Below are positions 38,150 through 47,174 of a DNA stretch of 64,000 nt, one piece after another. The stretch's first letter is position 1; each line of letters starts with the position of its first letter. The stretch is from positions 44,552-108,551 of the forward strand of contig JAGAXG010000003.1 in NCBI GenBank assembly GCA_017941035.1. Direction: 5' to 3'. The notes beneath the pieces are model-generated. The model was not told the origin of the DNA. It searched no databases and saw nothing but the letters and a program-made list of their open reading frames with translations. Made by a program: the position numbers and the translations under genes. The stretch is from a bacterium. Its GTDB lineage: Bacteria > Cyanobacteriota > Vampirovibrionia > Gastranaerophilales > Gastranaerophilaceae.

Positions 38150-38173
38150 ATTCCATAATAAAAATTAAAAATT

Positions 38174-38215
38174 AACAGGCATGATTATTATAAAAATTAT
38201 GCCTGTTTCTAATTT
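38174..38215 (+). terminator. Terminator-like hairpin after the SNF2 gene
   Basis: AACAGGCAT and ATGCCTGTT form a 9-bp stem around a 16-base A/T loop; only a short T-rich tail follows. Confidence 0.55.
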
Positions 38216-38245
38216 CAAACATTTTATTTTAATAAAAAGTTACAA

Positions 38246-38311
38246 ATGTTAAAATGCATTCACAGAGCTAATTTCCGGGGGAGGGGGCTTTTTGAAAAAG
38301 ATTTTAATTAA
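38246..38311 (+). other. Orphan copy of the pilin leader (21-codon ORF, no pilin behind it)
   Basis: The ORF reads MLKCIHRANFRGRGLFEKDF then N and stop. The DNA from ATG to the CTTTTT run matches the leaders at 11798 and 32248 (shared CAGAGC, AATTTC, G-rich tract GGGGGAGGGGG, CTTTTT), but the prepilin helix, the AAAGGAG site and the promoter box are all absent. The next gene has its own ribosome site and is unrelated to the pilins. It may be a remnant of a lost pilin gene or a dispersed leader element. Confidence 0.6.
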
Positions 38312-38368
38312 AGTAATATAAAATAAAATCCGACAATAAATATAGGAAAGAAATCTAAGGAGTTCAAT

Positions 38369-39655
38369 ATGGCAGGTATTGGTCAAGCAAGAATGTATGA
38401 AATACAACAACAGAATATTCAAGCTTTTAAATCAAAAGTTGAAAGTGGCCAAATAAATAAAGATAGTACATTTGTAATAAAGCGCTATGACAAAATAAGT
38501 GATACTGTCGCAAATATATTGCTAGCCAAGGGGATAACAAATCCTACAACGGAGCAAATTCAGGAAGTAAAATCTCAATTATTGAGTAATAGTGACATCT
38601 CCGGAACAATAAAAGCAAAAAATAAAGGGGATATGGATTTGTACTTTTTAAAAGAGGGCAAATCAATAGATATGTCAAAAATACATGTAACAGGAGAAAC
38701 AAATCAAGAAGCGTTAAGCGAACTTCAAGATCAACTTGCACAAGGTCAATCTAATAATGGATCATTAACAGATGTATCAAAACCTGAAGTACCAAAAGAA
38801 ACTTTACAACTAAGTGAAGAAGATAGTCAAAAATTACAAAATGATATTTTCAAGAATCAAATAAGTAATATGAGCAAAAAGCAATTGAAGCAATTTGCAG
38901 AGAATTCAAATGATTTAAATAAATTAAAGATGATATCGGAAGAATTGGGTTCTCGAGGAAAAGATCATAGTAAAAGTATAGTAGACAAAAAAATAAATTT
39001 ATTGGAAGCGCAGCAGGATAAATCTCAACAAGCTAAAGCTGATACTTCTGTGCAACAACAACCAGAGACCGTAAATCCAAAAGAACATGGAGTTTTGAAC
39101 AGACAAGCAGATGTTGGAAGTGCAGTAGTGAAGCCAGAACAGGCAGAGACAACAATTATTCATACTCCTCCTTCTTCTCCTACGATTTCTTCTCAGACAA
39201 AAAGCAAATCTTTAAATGATCAGCAATTGAAAGAATATCTTGATAATGATTCTTCATATCAAGCCTATTCAAAGAAGTTTGATGATATGGATAAGCGAAT
39301 GGCTGAACTTGAAAACAAAGCTGGTATAGATAGAAATAAACGTGCGGATTTAAACATTTTTAACTTATCTAGTGAAGAACAAAAAGAATATAGTAGTTTA
39401 AGTTTGCAATACAGAAGTCTAAAAAATGACTTAGAAGATTATAGAAATAATATGCGAAATTGGCAGAACGATAAAAAATTTGTTAATGTCATTGCTTCTA
39501 TAAATAATTACACACAAGAATGGACAAATGTTGAAACTATTACATTGAAAAATGGTCAGCATGCTTATAAGTCTGATCAAGGAGTATTTTATCCTGGACC
39601 TAACGGGAGATTGACACTTGGTTCTAGACCAGTCCCTAAAGAGCTTTTAGAATAA
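38369..39655 (+). CDS. Gln/Ser/Lys-rich protein with LysM-like N-terminal segment
   Basis: The 428-residue protein begins MAGIGQARMYEIQQQN with TAAGGAG upstream. Residues about 30-75 (FVIKRYDKISDTVANILLAK, then NPTTEQIQEVKSQLL) parallel the LysM region of the protein at 23303 (YTVKTGDNIWNIA, PTNAQIAKRTKEIL), suggesting a divergent LysM fold with the same insertion. The middle is low-complexity and probably disordered; the C-terminal third contains a coiled-coil (KKFDDMDKRMAELENKAG). No signal peptide or membrane segment is visible. Function unknown. Confidence 0.65.
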   Translation: MAGIGQARMYEIQQQNIQAFKSKVESGQINKDSTFVIKRYDKISDTVANILLAKGITNPTTEQIQEVKSQLLSNSDISGTIKAKNKGDMDLYFLKEGKSIDMSKIHVTGETNQEALSELQDQLAQGQSNNGSLTDVSKPEVPKETLQLSEEDSQKLQNDIFKNQISNMSKKQLKQFAENSNDLNKLKMISEELGSRGKDHSKSIVDKKINLLEAQQDKSQQAKADTSVQQQPETVNPKEHGVLNRQADVGSAVVKPEQAETTIIHTPPSSPTISSQTKSKSLNDQQLKEYLDNDSSYQAYSKKFDDMDKRMAELENKAGIDRNKRADLNIFNLSSEEQKEYSSLSLQYRSLKNDLEDYRNNMRNWQNDKKFVNVIASINNYTQEWTNVETITLKNGQHAYKSDQGVFYPGPNGRLTLGSRPVPKELLE

Positions 39656-39772
39656 TTATTCTCTATCTTTCTATCTAAATCTAATGTTGTATAATTCGCT
39701 AAAATACTTGAAAAATTTTGGCTATTGGTTAAAATTATACATATCAACAGATAGAAATATAGGATTTTATAT

Positions 39773-41989
39773 ATGTTCAAAAGTGAATATTTTAACTCGT
39801 TTAAAGAGCATTTTACTTCTTCAAAAGTTGTAAAATTCTTTTCTCTTTTATGTTTTACGCTTTTAATTACTTCAATTATCGCGTCTCAAAACTTTTTCTT
39901 TCAATCTATAATTGAAAACGGGATAAGTCAAAAGGATATTATTGCCCAAAAAACAATTACAGTAGAAGATGTTAAACGTACCGAACAGCACAAAAAAGAA
40001 ATAGCTCAAAAAGTTGAACCTATTTTAGTTCCTGCTGAAGACGATTTTATTAAAACAAATCTTGAAACTATCCAAAATTCAATCTCACAAATAAGAAGAA
40101 AAAATTCCAGTTTAGATGAGAAAAAAGGAGATTTGAATGTACTTTTAGACCTTTCCGATAATGTTAAAAAAGATTTTATTATAAACTTTTTATTAGAAGT
40201 AGATGATGCAAGTTTAAGAGAAGCTTTTGATAAAGCATCTTTATCACTTGTGAATATTTTGCATTCAGGGATTACAGAAAGTGATTATCAAAAAGGAAAT
40301 GTAAAAAAATTAATTCAAGAAAATTTGGTCAGTAATGTTTCAAAACGCCAAGTTTCTGTTATTACTGCATTGTTAGAACAGGTAATTGTTCCTAATCTTG
40401 TTGTTGATGAGCAAGCAACAGAAAATGCAAAAATTAATGCTCAAGAGGCTGTAAAACCATATAAAGTAATTTTTCAAAAAGGAGAAAAAATTCTTTTTGA
40501 AGGTGAACCGGTTACAAGATTAAAACGTGATGCTTTGCGTGAGGCAGGTTATAATCTATATGAACTCAATGCTCAAGGGATTTTGTCTATATATATCCTT
40601 GTGTTTTTAGTATGCTTAGTATATTTATCTTATTTAAAATTCTTCGAAAAAAGTTTTATGGAAGCAAGATATTTGTCTTTATCTGCAGTATTGGCTCTTA
40701 TAGCATGTATTATCGGGGTCGTTCTTCCTACGGGATTTTCTCCTTATATAATTCCTATCCCTGCAGTTATTATAATTGCTTCTGTTTTCTTAAATCCAAG
40801 AATTGCATTCATACTTTCATCTTTGATTTTAATTATGATGACTATGGGAATGCAGTATAATACTCATTTTGTAATTGTTTTTGCATTGTTATCTTTAATT
40901 GGGATGATAACAATGTCAAGAATTAAATATACAAGACGATTTGATTTAATAAGAGTAGGATTTTATCTCGGAGTTGCAGGTATAGTAATTATGATGAGTC
41001 TTTATCTTATTGATAAATGTTTAATTGATGTAAGTAATTACTTAATCATTGGGGATTGTATTTTAGTTTTTGTAAATGCACTTGCAAGTTCAATAATAGC
41101 ATTAGGTTTGTCTCCTTTGCTGGAAAGTTCGTTTCATATAGTTACTCCATACGGGCTTGTGGAACTTGGTGACCATAATCAACCTTTATTAAAAAGACTT
41201 CAGTTTGAAGCTCCAGGTACTTATCATCACAGTTTAATGGTTTCGACACTTTGTGAAGCCGCTGCAGAAGCTATTGGTGCAAATCCAATATTAGCACGTG
41301 TTGGTGCATTTTATCATGATATTGGCAAGCTTAAACGCCCGCTTTTCTTTGTTGAAAATCAGTCTTATTTTAGTATAGAAAATCCTCATAACAGTTTAAA
41401 TCCTCGTCTTAGTAAAATGATTATTACTACACATCCTAAAGATGGTGTTGAGCTTGCAAAAGAATATGGATTGCCAAGTATTATTAATGATTTTATACTT
41501 CAACACCACGGAGAGGGTATTGCAAAATATTTTTATAATCAAGCAGTATCTGAAGAAGGAGCAGAAAATGTAAAAGAAGAACAATTCCGTTATACAGGAC
41601 CTAAACCGAATAGAAAAGAAACAGCTATTCTTATGATTGCTGATGCTGTAGAATCTGCTGTTCGTGCAATGAAGGGGGCTAGTTCCGAAGAAATAGAAAA
41701 AATTATTGACAAAATTATAATAGAAAGGTTAAATGACGGTCAGCTTGAAGATAGTCCTTTAACTTTAAAGGATTTAAAAATTATTGCGTCAACATTTAGT
41801 AGAATTTTACGCGGAATGCAGCATAATAGAGTAAAATATCAGGAAAATATTGAAGCAGAGTTGAATAAAAATAAAATTTCTCTTCCGTCAAATGCTCTTG
41901 ATGCTGATTTGGTAAATAAAATCAAAGAGCTTGAAACTTCAAAACCAAATATTCTAGGAGCTGAATCTGATAAGGATGAAAATGGCTAA
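39773..41989 (+). CDS. 7TM-HD family membrane phosphodiesterase (PgpH/YqfF-like)
   Basis: The 738-residue protein has an N-terminal membrane segment, an extracytoplasmic 7TMR-HDED-like domain (about residues 60-260), a cluster of about seven membrane helices (265-470) and a cytoplasmic HD domain: APGTYHHSLMVSTLCE, GAFYHDIGKLKRP (HD pair), LQHHGEGIAKYF and MIADAVESAVRA. Family member PgpH hydrolyses cyclic di-AMP. It stands directly before ybeY and overlaps it, as in Firmicutes where yqfF, yqfG (ybeY) and dgkA are adjacent. The activity here is inferred from architecture and synteny. Confidence 0.9.
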   Translation: MFKSEYFNSFKEHFTSSKVVKFFSLLCFTLLITSIIASQNFFFQSIIENGISQKDIIAQKTITVEDVKRTEQHKKEIAQKVEPILVPAEDDFIKTNLETIQNSISQIRRKNSSLDEKKGDLNVLLDLSDNVKKDFIINFLLEVDDASLREAFDKASLSLVNILHSGITESDYQKGNVKKLIQENLVSNVSKRQVSVITALLEQVIVPNLVVDEQATENAKINAQEAVKPYKVIFQKGEKILFEGEPVTRLKRDALREAGYNLYELNAQGILSIYILVFLVCLVYLSYLKFFEKSFMEARYLSLSAVLALIACIIGVVLPTGFSPYIIPIPAVIIIASVFLNPRIAFILSSLILIMMTMGMQYNTHFVIVFALLSLIGMITMSRIKYTRRFDLIRVGFYLGVAGIVIMMSLYLIDKCLIDVSNYLIIGDCILVFVNALASSIIALGLSPLLESSFHIVTPYGLVELGDHNQPLLKRLQFEAPGTYHHSLMVSTLCEAAAEAIGANPILARVGAFYHDIGKLKRPLFFVENQSYFSIENPHNSLNPRLSKMIITTHPKDGVELAKEYGLPSIINDFILQHHGEGIAKYFYNQAVSEEGAENVKEEQFRYTGPKPNRKETAILMIADAVESAVRAMKGASSEEIEKIIDKIIIERLNDGQLEDSPLTLKDLKIIASTFSRILRGMQHNRVKYQENIEAELNKNKISLPSNALDADLVNKIKELETSKPNILGAESDKDENG

Positions 41990-42500
41990 TCTTAATATTG
42001 AATGTGAAAATATATATAATAAATGGGATGTTGATATAAATTATGTAGTAGAAAATGCAAAAAAGTTTTTTAATATTTATATGAGTTGTCCTGAAATTTT
42101 AGAGTATTCTTGCTTAAAAGATTATGAATATGATACTATTTCGTTTGATATACTTCTTTGTGAAAGTAAAAAAACACATCAAATAAACAGAGATTATAGG
42201 GGAAAAGATTATCCTGCAGATATTATAACTTTTGCGGTATTTGCTGATAGTGAAGAAGGTGAAAGATTTATTTTAGATAATGAAATTAATCTTGGTGAAA
42301 TTATAATATCTTTAGAAAAAATGATTGAAGGAGCAAATGAAAAAAGTATTCCAAAAGAAGAAGAATTACTTTTTTTTATAAGTCATGGTATACTTCATTT
42401 ATTAGGATTTGATCACCAAAATCAAGAAGAATTTGAATTTGTTGTAGAACACCAAAAAAAAGCATTAGAAAGCGTAAATATACATTATGACAAAATTTAA
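41982..42500 (+). CDS. ybeY: rRNA maturation endoribonuclease YbeY
   Basis: YbeY is a zinc-dependent endoribonuclease for 16S rRNA 3'-end maturation. The hallmark HGILHLLGFDH (HGxLHLxGxDH) is present near the C-terminus, with DYRGKDYPADIITFA and LGEIIISLE before it. ATG codons occur at 41976 and 41982; TAAGG six bases before the second favours 41982 (MANLNIECEN). The gene overlaps the pgpH-like stop and the following dgkA start, so the cluster is translationally coupled. The N-terminal 60 residues are less conserved than the core. Confidence 0.93.
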   Translation: MANLNIECENIYNKWDVDINYVVENAKKFFNIYMSCPEILEYSCLKDYEYDTISFDILLCESKKTHQINRDYRGKDYPADIITFAVFADSEEGERFILDNEINLGEIIISLEKMIEGANEKSIPKEEELLFFISHGILHLLGFDHQNQEEFEFVVEHQKKALESVNIHYDKI

Positions 42501-42867
42501 AAGACAGGGTTTTAAAAATACTTTTAAGAATGCAAGAAAAGGTATGCGTCTTTCTATCAAAAGTGAACGCAATATAAGAATTCATATAGGGGCAGGTATA
42601 CTTGCTATATTATTGTCAATAGGTTTTCATTTCTCAACAGTAAAATTTTGTATAGTTTTACTGACAATTTCTTCTGTAATTACTTCTGAAATGATAAATT
42701 CAGCAATAGAATTTGCTCTTGATGCAATGTATCATAACAGATATTCAAAAATTGTAGGTATGGCAAAAGACATAGCTGCAGGTTCTGTAATGATGGTTAC
42801 AATTATTGCAATACTGATAGGAGTACTTTTATTTCTTCCTCCTCTAATTGATTTATTCGTTAATTAA
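42487..42867 (+). CDS. dgkA: Diacylglycerol/undecaprenol kinase (DgkA family)
   Basis: The 126-residue integral membrane kinase has three hydrophobic segments and the family signature SEMINSAIEFALDA (E..NTAIE) with the active-site Glu, preceded by SERNIRIHIGAGILA. Gram-positive-type members phosphorylate undecaprenol; proteobacterial ones phosphorylate diacylglycerol. Synteny with pgpH and ybeY matches the undecaprenol kinase operons of Firmicutes, so that substrate is more likely but not proven. It overlaps ybeY by 14 bases. Confidence 0.88.
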   Translation: MTKFKRQGFKNTFKNARKGMRLSIKSERNIRIHIGAGILAILLSIGFHFSTVKFCIVLLTISSVITSEMINSAIEFALDAMYHNRYSKIVGMAKDIAAGSVMMVTIIAILIGVLLFLPPLIDLFVN

Positions 42868-42892
42868 TATTTTATATTATAATATTTTAGTA

Positions 42893-43477
42893 ATGAATTA
42901 TATTTTTTATTTTTTAATAGTTATATCTATAATAGTTGGAGCAGTAAATGGAAAGCTTCAGGATGTAGTTGATTCTGTGATGTCAGGAGCTGAACTTTCT
43001 GTAAAAATTGCGTTTTCACTTATAGGTATAATGGCCTTTTGGCTTGGAATTATGCAAATCGCTCAAAAATCAGGAATTATTGATTGGATTTCCAGAACAA
43101 TAAAGCCTGTTACAAGAAGATTATTTAATGAACTTCCGCAAGATTCTCCAGCAATAGGCGATGTCGCAATGAATTTTAGTGCGAATGCTTTTGGGCTTGG
43201 TAATGCAGCAACCCCTTTTGGAATAAAGGCTATGGAAGAAATGCAAAAAGTTAATGATAAGAAAGATACTGCATCAAATTCTATGTGTTTATTTTTAGGA
43301 ATGAATACTGCTGGATTTCAACTAATTCCAACTACTGTTTTAGCTGTTTTAGTGAGTATTGGATATAAAAATCCAACAGAAATAATCATGCCTACTTTGA
43401 TTGTAACTTTGATAGCATTTTTGAGTGCAATAGTATTTTCTAAAATATTTCAAAAGTTATGGAGGAATAATAAATGA
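42893..43477 (+). CDS. SpmA-like membrane protein (nucleoside-recognition domain)
   Basis: The ATG at 42893 (MNYIFYFLIVISIIVGAVNG) follows TATAAT by nine bases and lacks a ribosome site, so it may be transcribed with almost no leader; a TTG at 42848 inside dgkA is the alternative. The 194-residue protein has about five membrane segments and the Gate/nucleoside-recognition pattern: GIMAFWLGIMQIAQKSG, FSANAFGLGNAATPFGIKAM and FLGMNTAGFQLIPTTV. It overlaps its partner gene (ATGA). SpmA/SpmB affect spore-core dehydration in Bacillus and are also found in non-sporulating bacteria, where the role is unclear. Confidence 0.85.
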   Translation: MNYIFYFLIVISIIVGAVNGKLQDVVDSVMSGAELSVKIAFSLIGIMAFWLGIMQIAQKSGIIDWISRTIKPVTRRLFNELPQDSPAIGDVAMNFSANAFGLGNAATPFGIKAMEEMQKVNDKKDTASNSMCLFLGMNTAGFQLIPTTVLAVLVSIGYKNPTEIIMPTLIVTLIAFLSAIVFSKIFQKLWRNNK

Positions 43478-44007
43478 CTAACCTCCTAAATGTTTTATCT
43501 TTGTGGATTTTACCTTTATTAATTTTTATAATTTTAACGGTAGGAATTATAAAAAAAATTCCTATATATGAAGAGTTTACTTATGGTGCAAAAGACGGTT
43601 TTAAAATTGCAGTTAATATTATCCCATATTTAGTAGCGATTATTGTCGCAATTTCAATGCTTAGAGCCAGTGGAGCTATTGAAATGCTGGCATCTTGGAT
43701 TTCTCCTGTTTTAAATTATTTCAAGATTCCGGTTGATACTCTGCCTTTAATGATAGTAAGATCTTTATCAGGTTCGGCGGCATTAGGTGTTTTTTCTGAT
43801 ATTGCTAGCAATCTGGGACCTGATGATTATGCAACAAAACTTTCCGCGATTATGGTGGGGAGTAGTGAAACAACTTTTTATGTGTTGGCAGTTTATTTCG
43901 GTGCTATAAATATTTCAAAATATCGTTATGCCGTTGCTGTTGGTTTAATTGCTGATTTTATAGGTATTATTTCAGCAATTTTGGTAACATATTGGCTGTT
44001 TGGATAG
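43474..44007 (+). CDS. SpmB-like membrane protein (nucleoside-recognition domain)
   Basis: The 177-residue protein has about four or five membrane segments, with FTYGAKDGFKIAVNIIPYLV, PLMIVRSLSGSAALGVFSDI and KLSAIMVGSSETTFYVLAVY matching SpmB. It overlaps spmA by four bases (ATGA) and so is co-translated. Its 3' end overlaps the 3' end of the convergent zinc-ribbon gene by 41 bases. Function outside sporulation is not established. Confidence 0.85.
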   Translation: MTNLLNVLSLWILPLLIFIILTVGIIKKIPIYEEFTYGAKDGFKIAVNIIPYLVAIIVAISMLRASGAIEMLASWISPVLNYFKIPVDTLPLMIVRSLSGSAALGVFSDIASNLGPDDYATKLSAIMVGSSETTFYVLAVYFGAINISKYRYAVAVGLIADFIGIISAILVTYWLFG

Positions 44008-44338
44008 TTTCTATCCAACTTTGAGAGTATTCATTAATTTCATTATTAGCAACTGCTTTAATAAGTACTGCATAGTTTATGTTAATACAATCAATTTTGT
44101 TAAGTCTTTCAACAGTGTAACTATTACCGCCACAATTGTGACAAAAGTTTTCAATAGGAATTATTTCTCCGTGCTTAATTGTGGCAGGAATTTTTAGCCC
44201 GCAAGAAGAACAACGTACTAAATACCATTGATTTTCTATTAGCTGTCCGCAATCAGGACAGTAATAAAAATCCTGTTCTATTGGAACTTTATCATGATTA
44301 CATTTTTTGTTGAATCCTAAAATATTACTCCATTGCAT
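43967..44338 (-). CDS. Zinc-ribbon protein of unknown function
   Basis: The 123-residue protein contains three CxxC knuckles (FYYCPDCGQLI, LVRCSSCGLKI, NFCHNCGGNSY), giving one and a half to two zinc ribbons, followed by a helical C-terminus. There is no signal or membrane segment. The C-terminal 14 codons overlap the end of the SpmB-like gene on the other strand. The upstream TAGAAA box lies six bases before the ATG, a weaker version of the leaderless arrangement. Function unknown; nucleic-acid or protein binding is plausible. Confidence 0.7.
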   Translation of the reverse strand: MQWSNILGFNKKCNHDKVPIEQDFYYCPDCGQLIENQWYLVRCSSCGLKIPATIKHGEIIPIENFCHNCGGNSYTVERLNKIDCININYAVLIKAVANNEINEYSQSWIETIQTANMLPKLLK

Positions 44339-44475
44339 ATATTATTTCTAATCATTTTTTTATCAAAGTCATTTAATTGTTAATAAATGTTACAAAAAAT
44401 ATAAGTTTTGAAATTGCACATTTAAAAAATACTTTATTAAGATAAGAGAGATAAAAAATTAGAGAGGTAAGAGCT

Positions 44476-44862
44476 ATGTCAGTTGCTAATTTACAAGAAA
44501 AATTATTGTTTTTTACATCACAAAAAAGCCGTATAGGTTTGCAATTATCGAATATACAGATGTCGCAGTTATCAGCAACAAGAGACTCTGCTACAAAGCA
44601 ACAGGAGTATAACGCTCAGTTACAGGAATTATATTTTAATTGCTACGGGACGGATGAATATAGCCAACAATTATTAGAATTACAAAATGATCATGAATTT
44701 GAAATGGCCAGTTTAACAGCTTGGGAATCTGAGCTTGAAGCCCAAAAAGAGCAGTTTGAAACACAATTAAATGAAATAACAAATTATGAAGCATCTTGGC
44801 AAAAATTGTTGCAACAAAATATAAAGAGCGAATTTACATACGGAGGTGCAAGCGGTAAATAA
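44476..44862 (+). CDS. Coiled-coil protein of unknown function
   Basis: The 128-residue protein starts MSVANLQEKLLFFTSQKSRI and is Gln/Glu/Leu-rich with heptad-like spacing over most of its length (LQNDHEFEMASLTAWESELE). GAGAGG lies about ten bases before the ATG and an intrinsic terminator follows, so it forms a complete transcription unit. It has one Cys and no membrane segment. I do not recognise a family. Confidence 0.65.
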   Translation: MSVANLQEKLLFFTSQKSRIGLQLSNIQMSQLSATRDSATKQQEYNAQLQELYFNCYGTDEYSQQLLELQNDHEFEMASLTAWESELEAQKEQFETQLNEITNYEASWQKLLQQNIKSEFTYGGASGK

Positions 44863-44880
44863 AAATTAAATAGATGATTC

Positions 44881-44917
44881 AAAAAAAAGCGGAGTTTGCA
44901 GACTCCGCTTTTTTTAT
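44881..44917. terminator. Bidirectional terminator between the coiled-coil gene and fusA
   Basis: AAAAAGCGGAGT-TTGCAG-ACTCCGCTTTTT with A and T flanks. Confidence 0.9.
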
Positions 44918-44937
44918 AGTTATATTTTTGCTATTTT

Positions 44938-47028
44938 CTAATTTCTATTTGCTCCTGCTTTAGCAATAATTTCTTCTTCAACGTTTCTTGGAACTTGTTC
45001 GTATTTCAAGAATTCCATTGAGAAAGTTCCGCGTCCTTGAGTATTAGATCTCAAATCTGTTGCGTAACCGAACATATTTGCCAAAGGTACAACAGCACGA
45101 ACAATTACGTTACCGGTGTTGCCTTGAGGTTCTTGACCTTCAATTCTTCCTCTACGACGAGAGATATCACCGATAATTGTACCTGTAAACTCATCAGGTA
45201 TTTCGATTTCAACTTTCATCATAGGTTCTAAGATACAAGGTTGAGCTTTCTTACATCCGTCTTTAATAGCCATTGATCCGGCAATTTTGAATGCCATTTC
45301 TGAAGAGTCGACTTCGTGGTATGATCCATCGTAAAGTTCAACTTTAACGTCGATCATTGGATATCCGGCTAAGATACCGCCTTCCAATGCTTCTTCCATA
45401 CCTTTTCTCGCAGGTTCAATATATTCTTTAGGAATTGCACCACCGACAATTTTGTTTTCAAATACGAATCCTGCATTTTCTTCGGCTGGCATAATTCTAA
45501 CTTTACAATGTCCGTATTGACCTTTACCACCTGATTGACGGATAAATTTAGAATCTTGATCAGCTGTTCCTCTAATTGTTTCTCTATATGCAACTTGAGG
45601 TTTACCGATGTTAGCTTCAACTTTGAATTCTCTCATCATACGGTCAACGATAATATCTAAGTGAAGTTCGCCCATACCTGAAATAATTGTTTGACCTGTT
45701 TCTTCATCAGATTTAACTCTAAATGATGGATCTTCTTCAGCAAGTTTTTGAAGTGCAATACCCATTTTATCTTGGTCAGCTTTAGTTTTTGGTTCAATAG
45801 CAACTGAAATAACCGGTTCAGGGAAAGTCATTCTTTCCAAAATAATAGGATCTTTTTCATCACACAATGTATCCCCTGTTGTAGTTTCTTTTAAACCAAC
45901 AGCTGCACAAATGTCTCCTGCGTATACTTCGTTTTCTTCAAGTCTTTGATCTGCATACATACGTACTAAACGTGAAATACGTTCTTTTTTACCTGTAGTA
46001 GAGTTCAAAACATAAGAACCTGAAGTAATCTTACCTGAGTATACACGCAAAAATGTTAAACGACCAACGAATGGGTCAGTCATAACTTTGAATGACAAAG
46101 CTGAGAAAGGTTCCTCATCTGATGAATGACGAACTGTTTTTGTTCCGTCTTCTAATTCACCTTCAATAGCTTTTACATCTACAGGAGAAGGCATATAATC
46201 AACTACGTTATTTAATAATAATTGAACACCTTTGTTTTTAAATGCTGTACCGCAAGTAACAGGAACAATCTTGTTGTTGCAAACTGCTTTTCTCAAACCT
46301 GCTTTCAATTCTTCAATTGTAATTGAATCAGGATCTTCAAAGAATTTTTCCATCAAAGCATCATCTTCAGAGCAGATAGCTTCTACCATAGCATCGTGGT
46401 ATTCTTTAGCTTTTTCTGCTAAATCTGCAGGGATTTCTTCTTCTTTAATATCTGTACCTAAATCGTTAGTATAAATTTCGGCTTTCATAGTCATCAAATC
46501 AACTAAACCTGTAAATTTATCTTCAGCACCGATAGGTAATTGAATAGGAACAGCGTTAGCTCCTAAACGTGTTTTAATTTGGTCTGCAACACGGTAAAAA
46601 TCTGCACCTGTTCTATCCATTTTATTAACGAATACCATACGAGGAACTTCGTATCTGTTAGCTTGTCTCCAAACTGTTTCAGATTGTGATTGAACACCGC
46701 CTACTGCACAAAATACAGCAACAACACCGTCTAATACACGTAATGAACGTTCAACTTCGATTGTAAAGTCAACGTGTCCCGGTGTATCAATGATGTTGAT
46801 TTGGTGTCCTTTCCATTCAGCAGTAACAGCAGCTGATTGGATTGTAATACCTCTTTCTCTTTCTTGTTCCATAAAGTCAGTTACTGCAGCACCATCGTGT
46901 ACTTCACCTAATTTGTGAGTTTTACCTGTGTAAAACAATATACGTTCTGTAGTAGTTGTTTTACCGGCATCGATGTGGGCAGCAATACCAATGTTTCTAA
47001 TTTTCTCTAGTGGAGCTGGTCTTCCCAT
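44938..47028 (-). CDS. fusA: Elongation factor G
   Basis: EF-G translocates tRNA and mRNA on the ribosome. The start at 47028 ([20 protein letters not shown]) has AAGGAAAAG upstream; the frame is open to 47097. The 696-residue protein has G1 [12 protein letters not shown], switch [27 protein letters not shown], and domains II-V with [16 protein letters not shown] and GQYGHCKV. It is a single gene here rather than part of an rpsL-rpsG-fusA-tuf operon. A hairpin lies 62 bases upstream of the start. Confidence 0.97.
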   Translation of the reverse strand: MGRPAPLEKIRNIGIAAHIDAGKTTTTERILFYTGKTHKLGEVHDGAAVTDFMEQERERGITIQSAAVTAEWKGHQINIIDTPGHVDFTIEVERSLRVLDGVVAVFCAVGGVQSQSETVWRQANRYEVPRMVFVNKMDRTGADFYRVADQIKTRLGANAVPIQLPIGAEDKFTGLVDLMTMKAEIYTNDLGTDIKEEEIPADLAEKAKEYHDAMVEAICSEDDALMEKFFEDPDSITIEELKAGLRKAVCNNKIVPVTCGTAFKNKGVQLLLNNVVDYMPSPVDVKAIEGELEDGTKTVRHSSDEEPFSALSFKVMTDPFVGRLTFLRVYSGKITSGSYVLNSTTGKKERISRLVRMYADQRLEENEVYAGDICAAVGLKETTTGDTLCDEKDPIILERMTFPEPVISVAIEPKTKADQDKMGIALQKLAEEDPSFRVKSDEETGQTIISGMGELHLDIIVDRMMREFKVEANIGKPQVAYRETIRGTADQDSKFIRQSGGKGQYGHCKVRIMPAEENAGFVFENKIVGGAIPKEYIEPARKGMEEALEGGILAGYPMIDVKVELYDGSYHEVDSSEMAFKIAGSMAIKDGCKKAQPCILEPMMKVEIEIPDEFTGTIIGDISRRRGRIEGQEPQGNTGNVIVRAVVPLANMFGYATDLRSNTQGRGTFSMEFLKYEQVPRNVEEEIIAKAGANRN

Positions 47029-47089
47029 TTTCTTTTCCTTCTTTTCTTTATTAATAATGTGTACTACTTTTTTGCTATTTATATTTAAT

Positions 47090-47109
47090 GTCGGCATAGC
47101 ACTGCCGAC
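47090..47109. repeat. GTCGGCA/TGCCGAC hairpin element, copy 1
   Basis: A 7-bp perfect stem with a six-base loop upstream of fusA. On the minus strand it reads GGTCGGCA-GTGCTA-TGCCGACATTAA; a near copy lies upstream of miaB at 57383. Outside these two, GC-rich palindromes of this kind are absent from the window. Confidence 0.5.
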
Positions 47110-47174
47110 CTACTGTAAAAATTATCACATAAAAATAAATTTTTTCAAATAAATCGTGAAATCTTTGTAACAAT

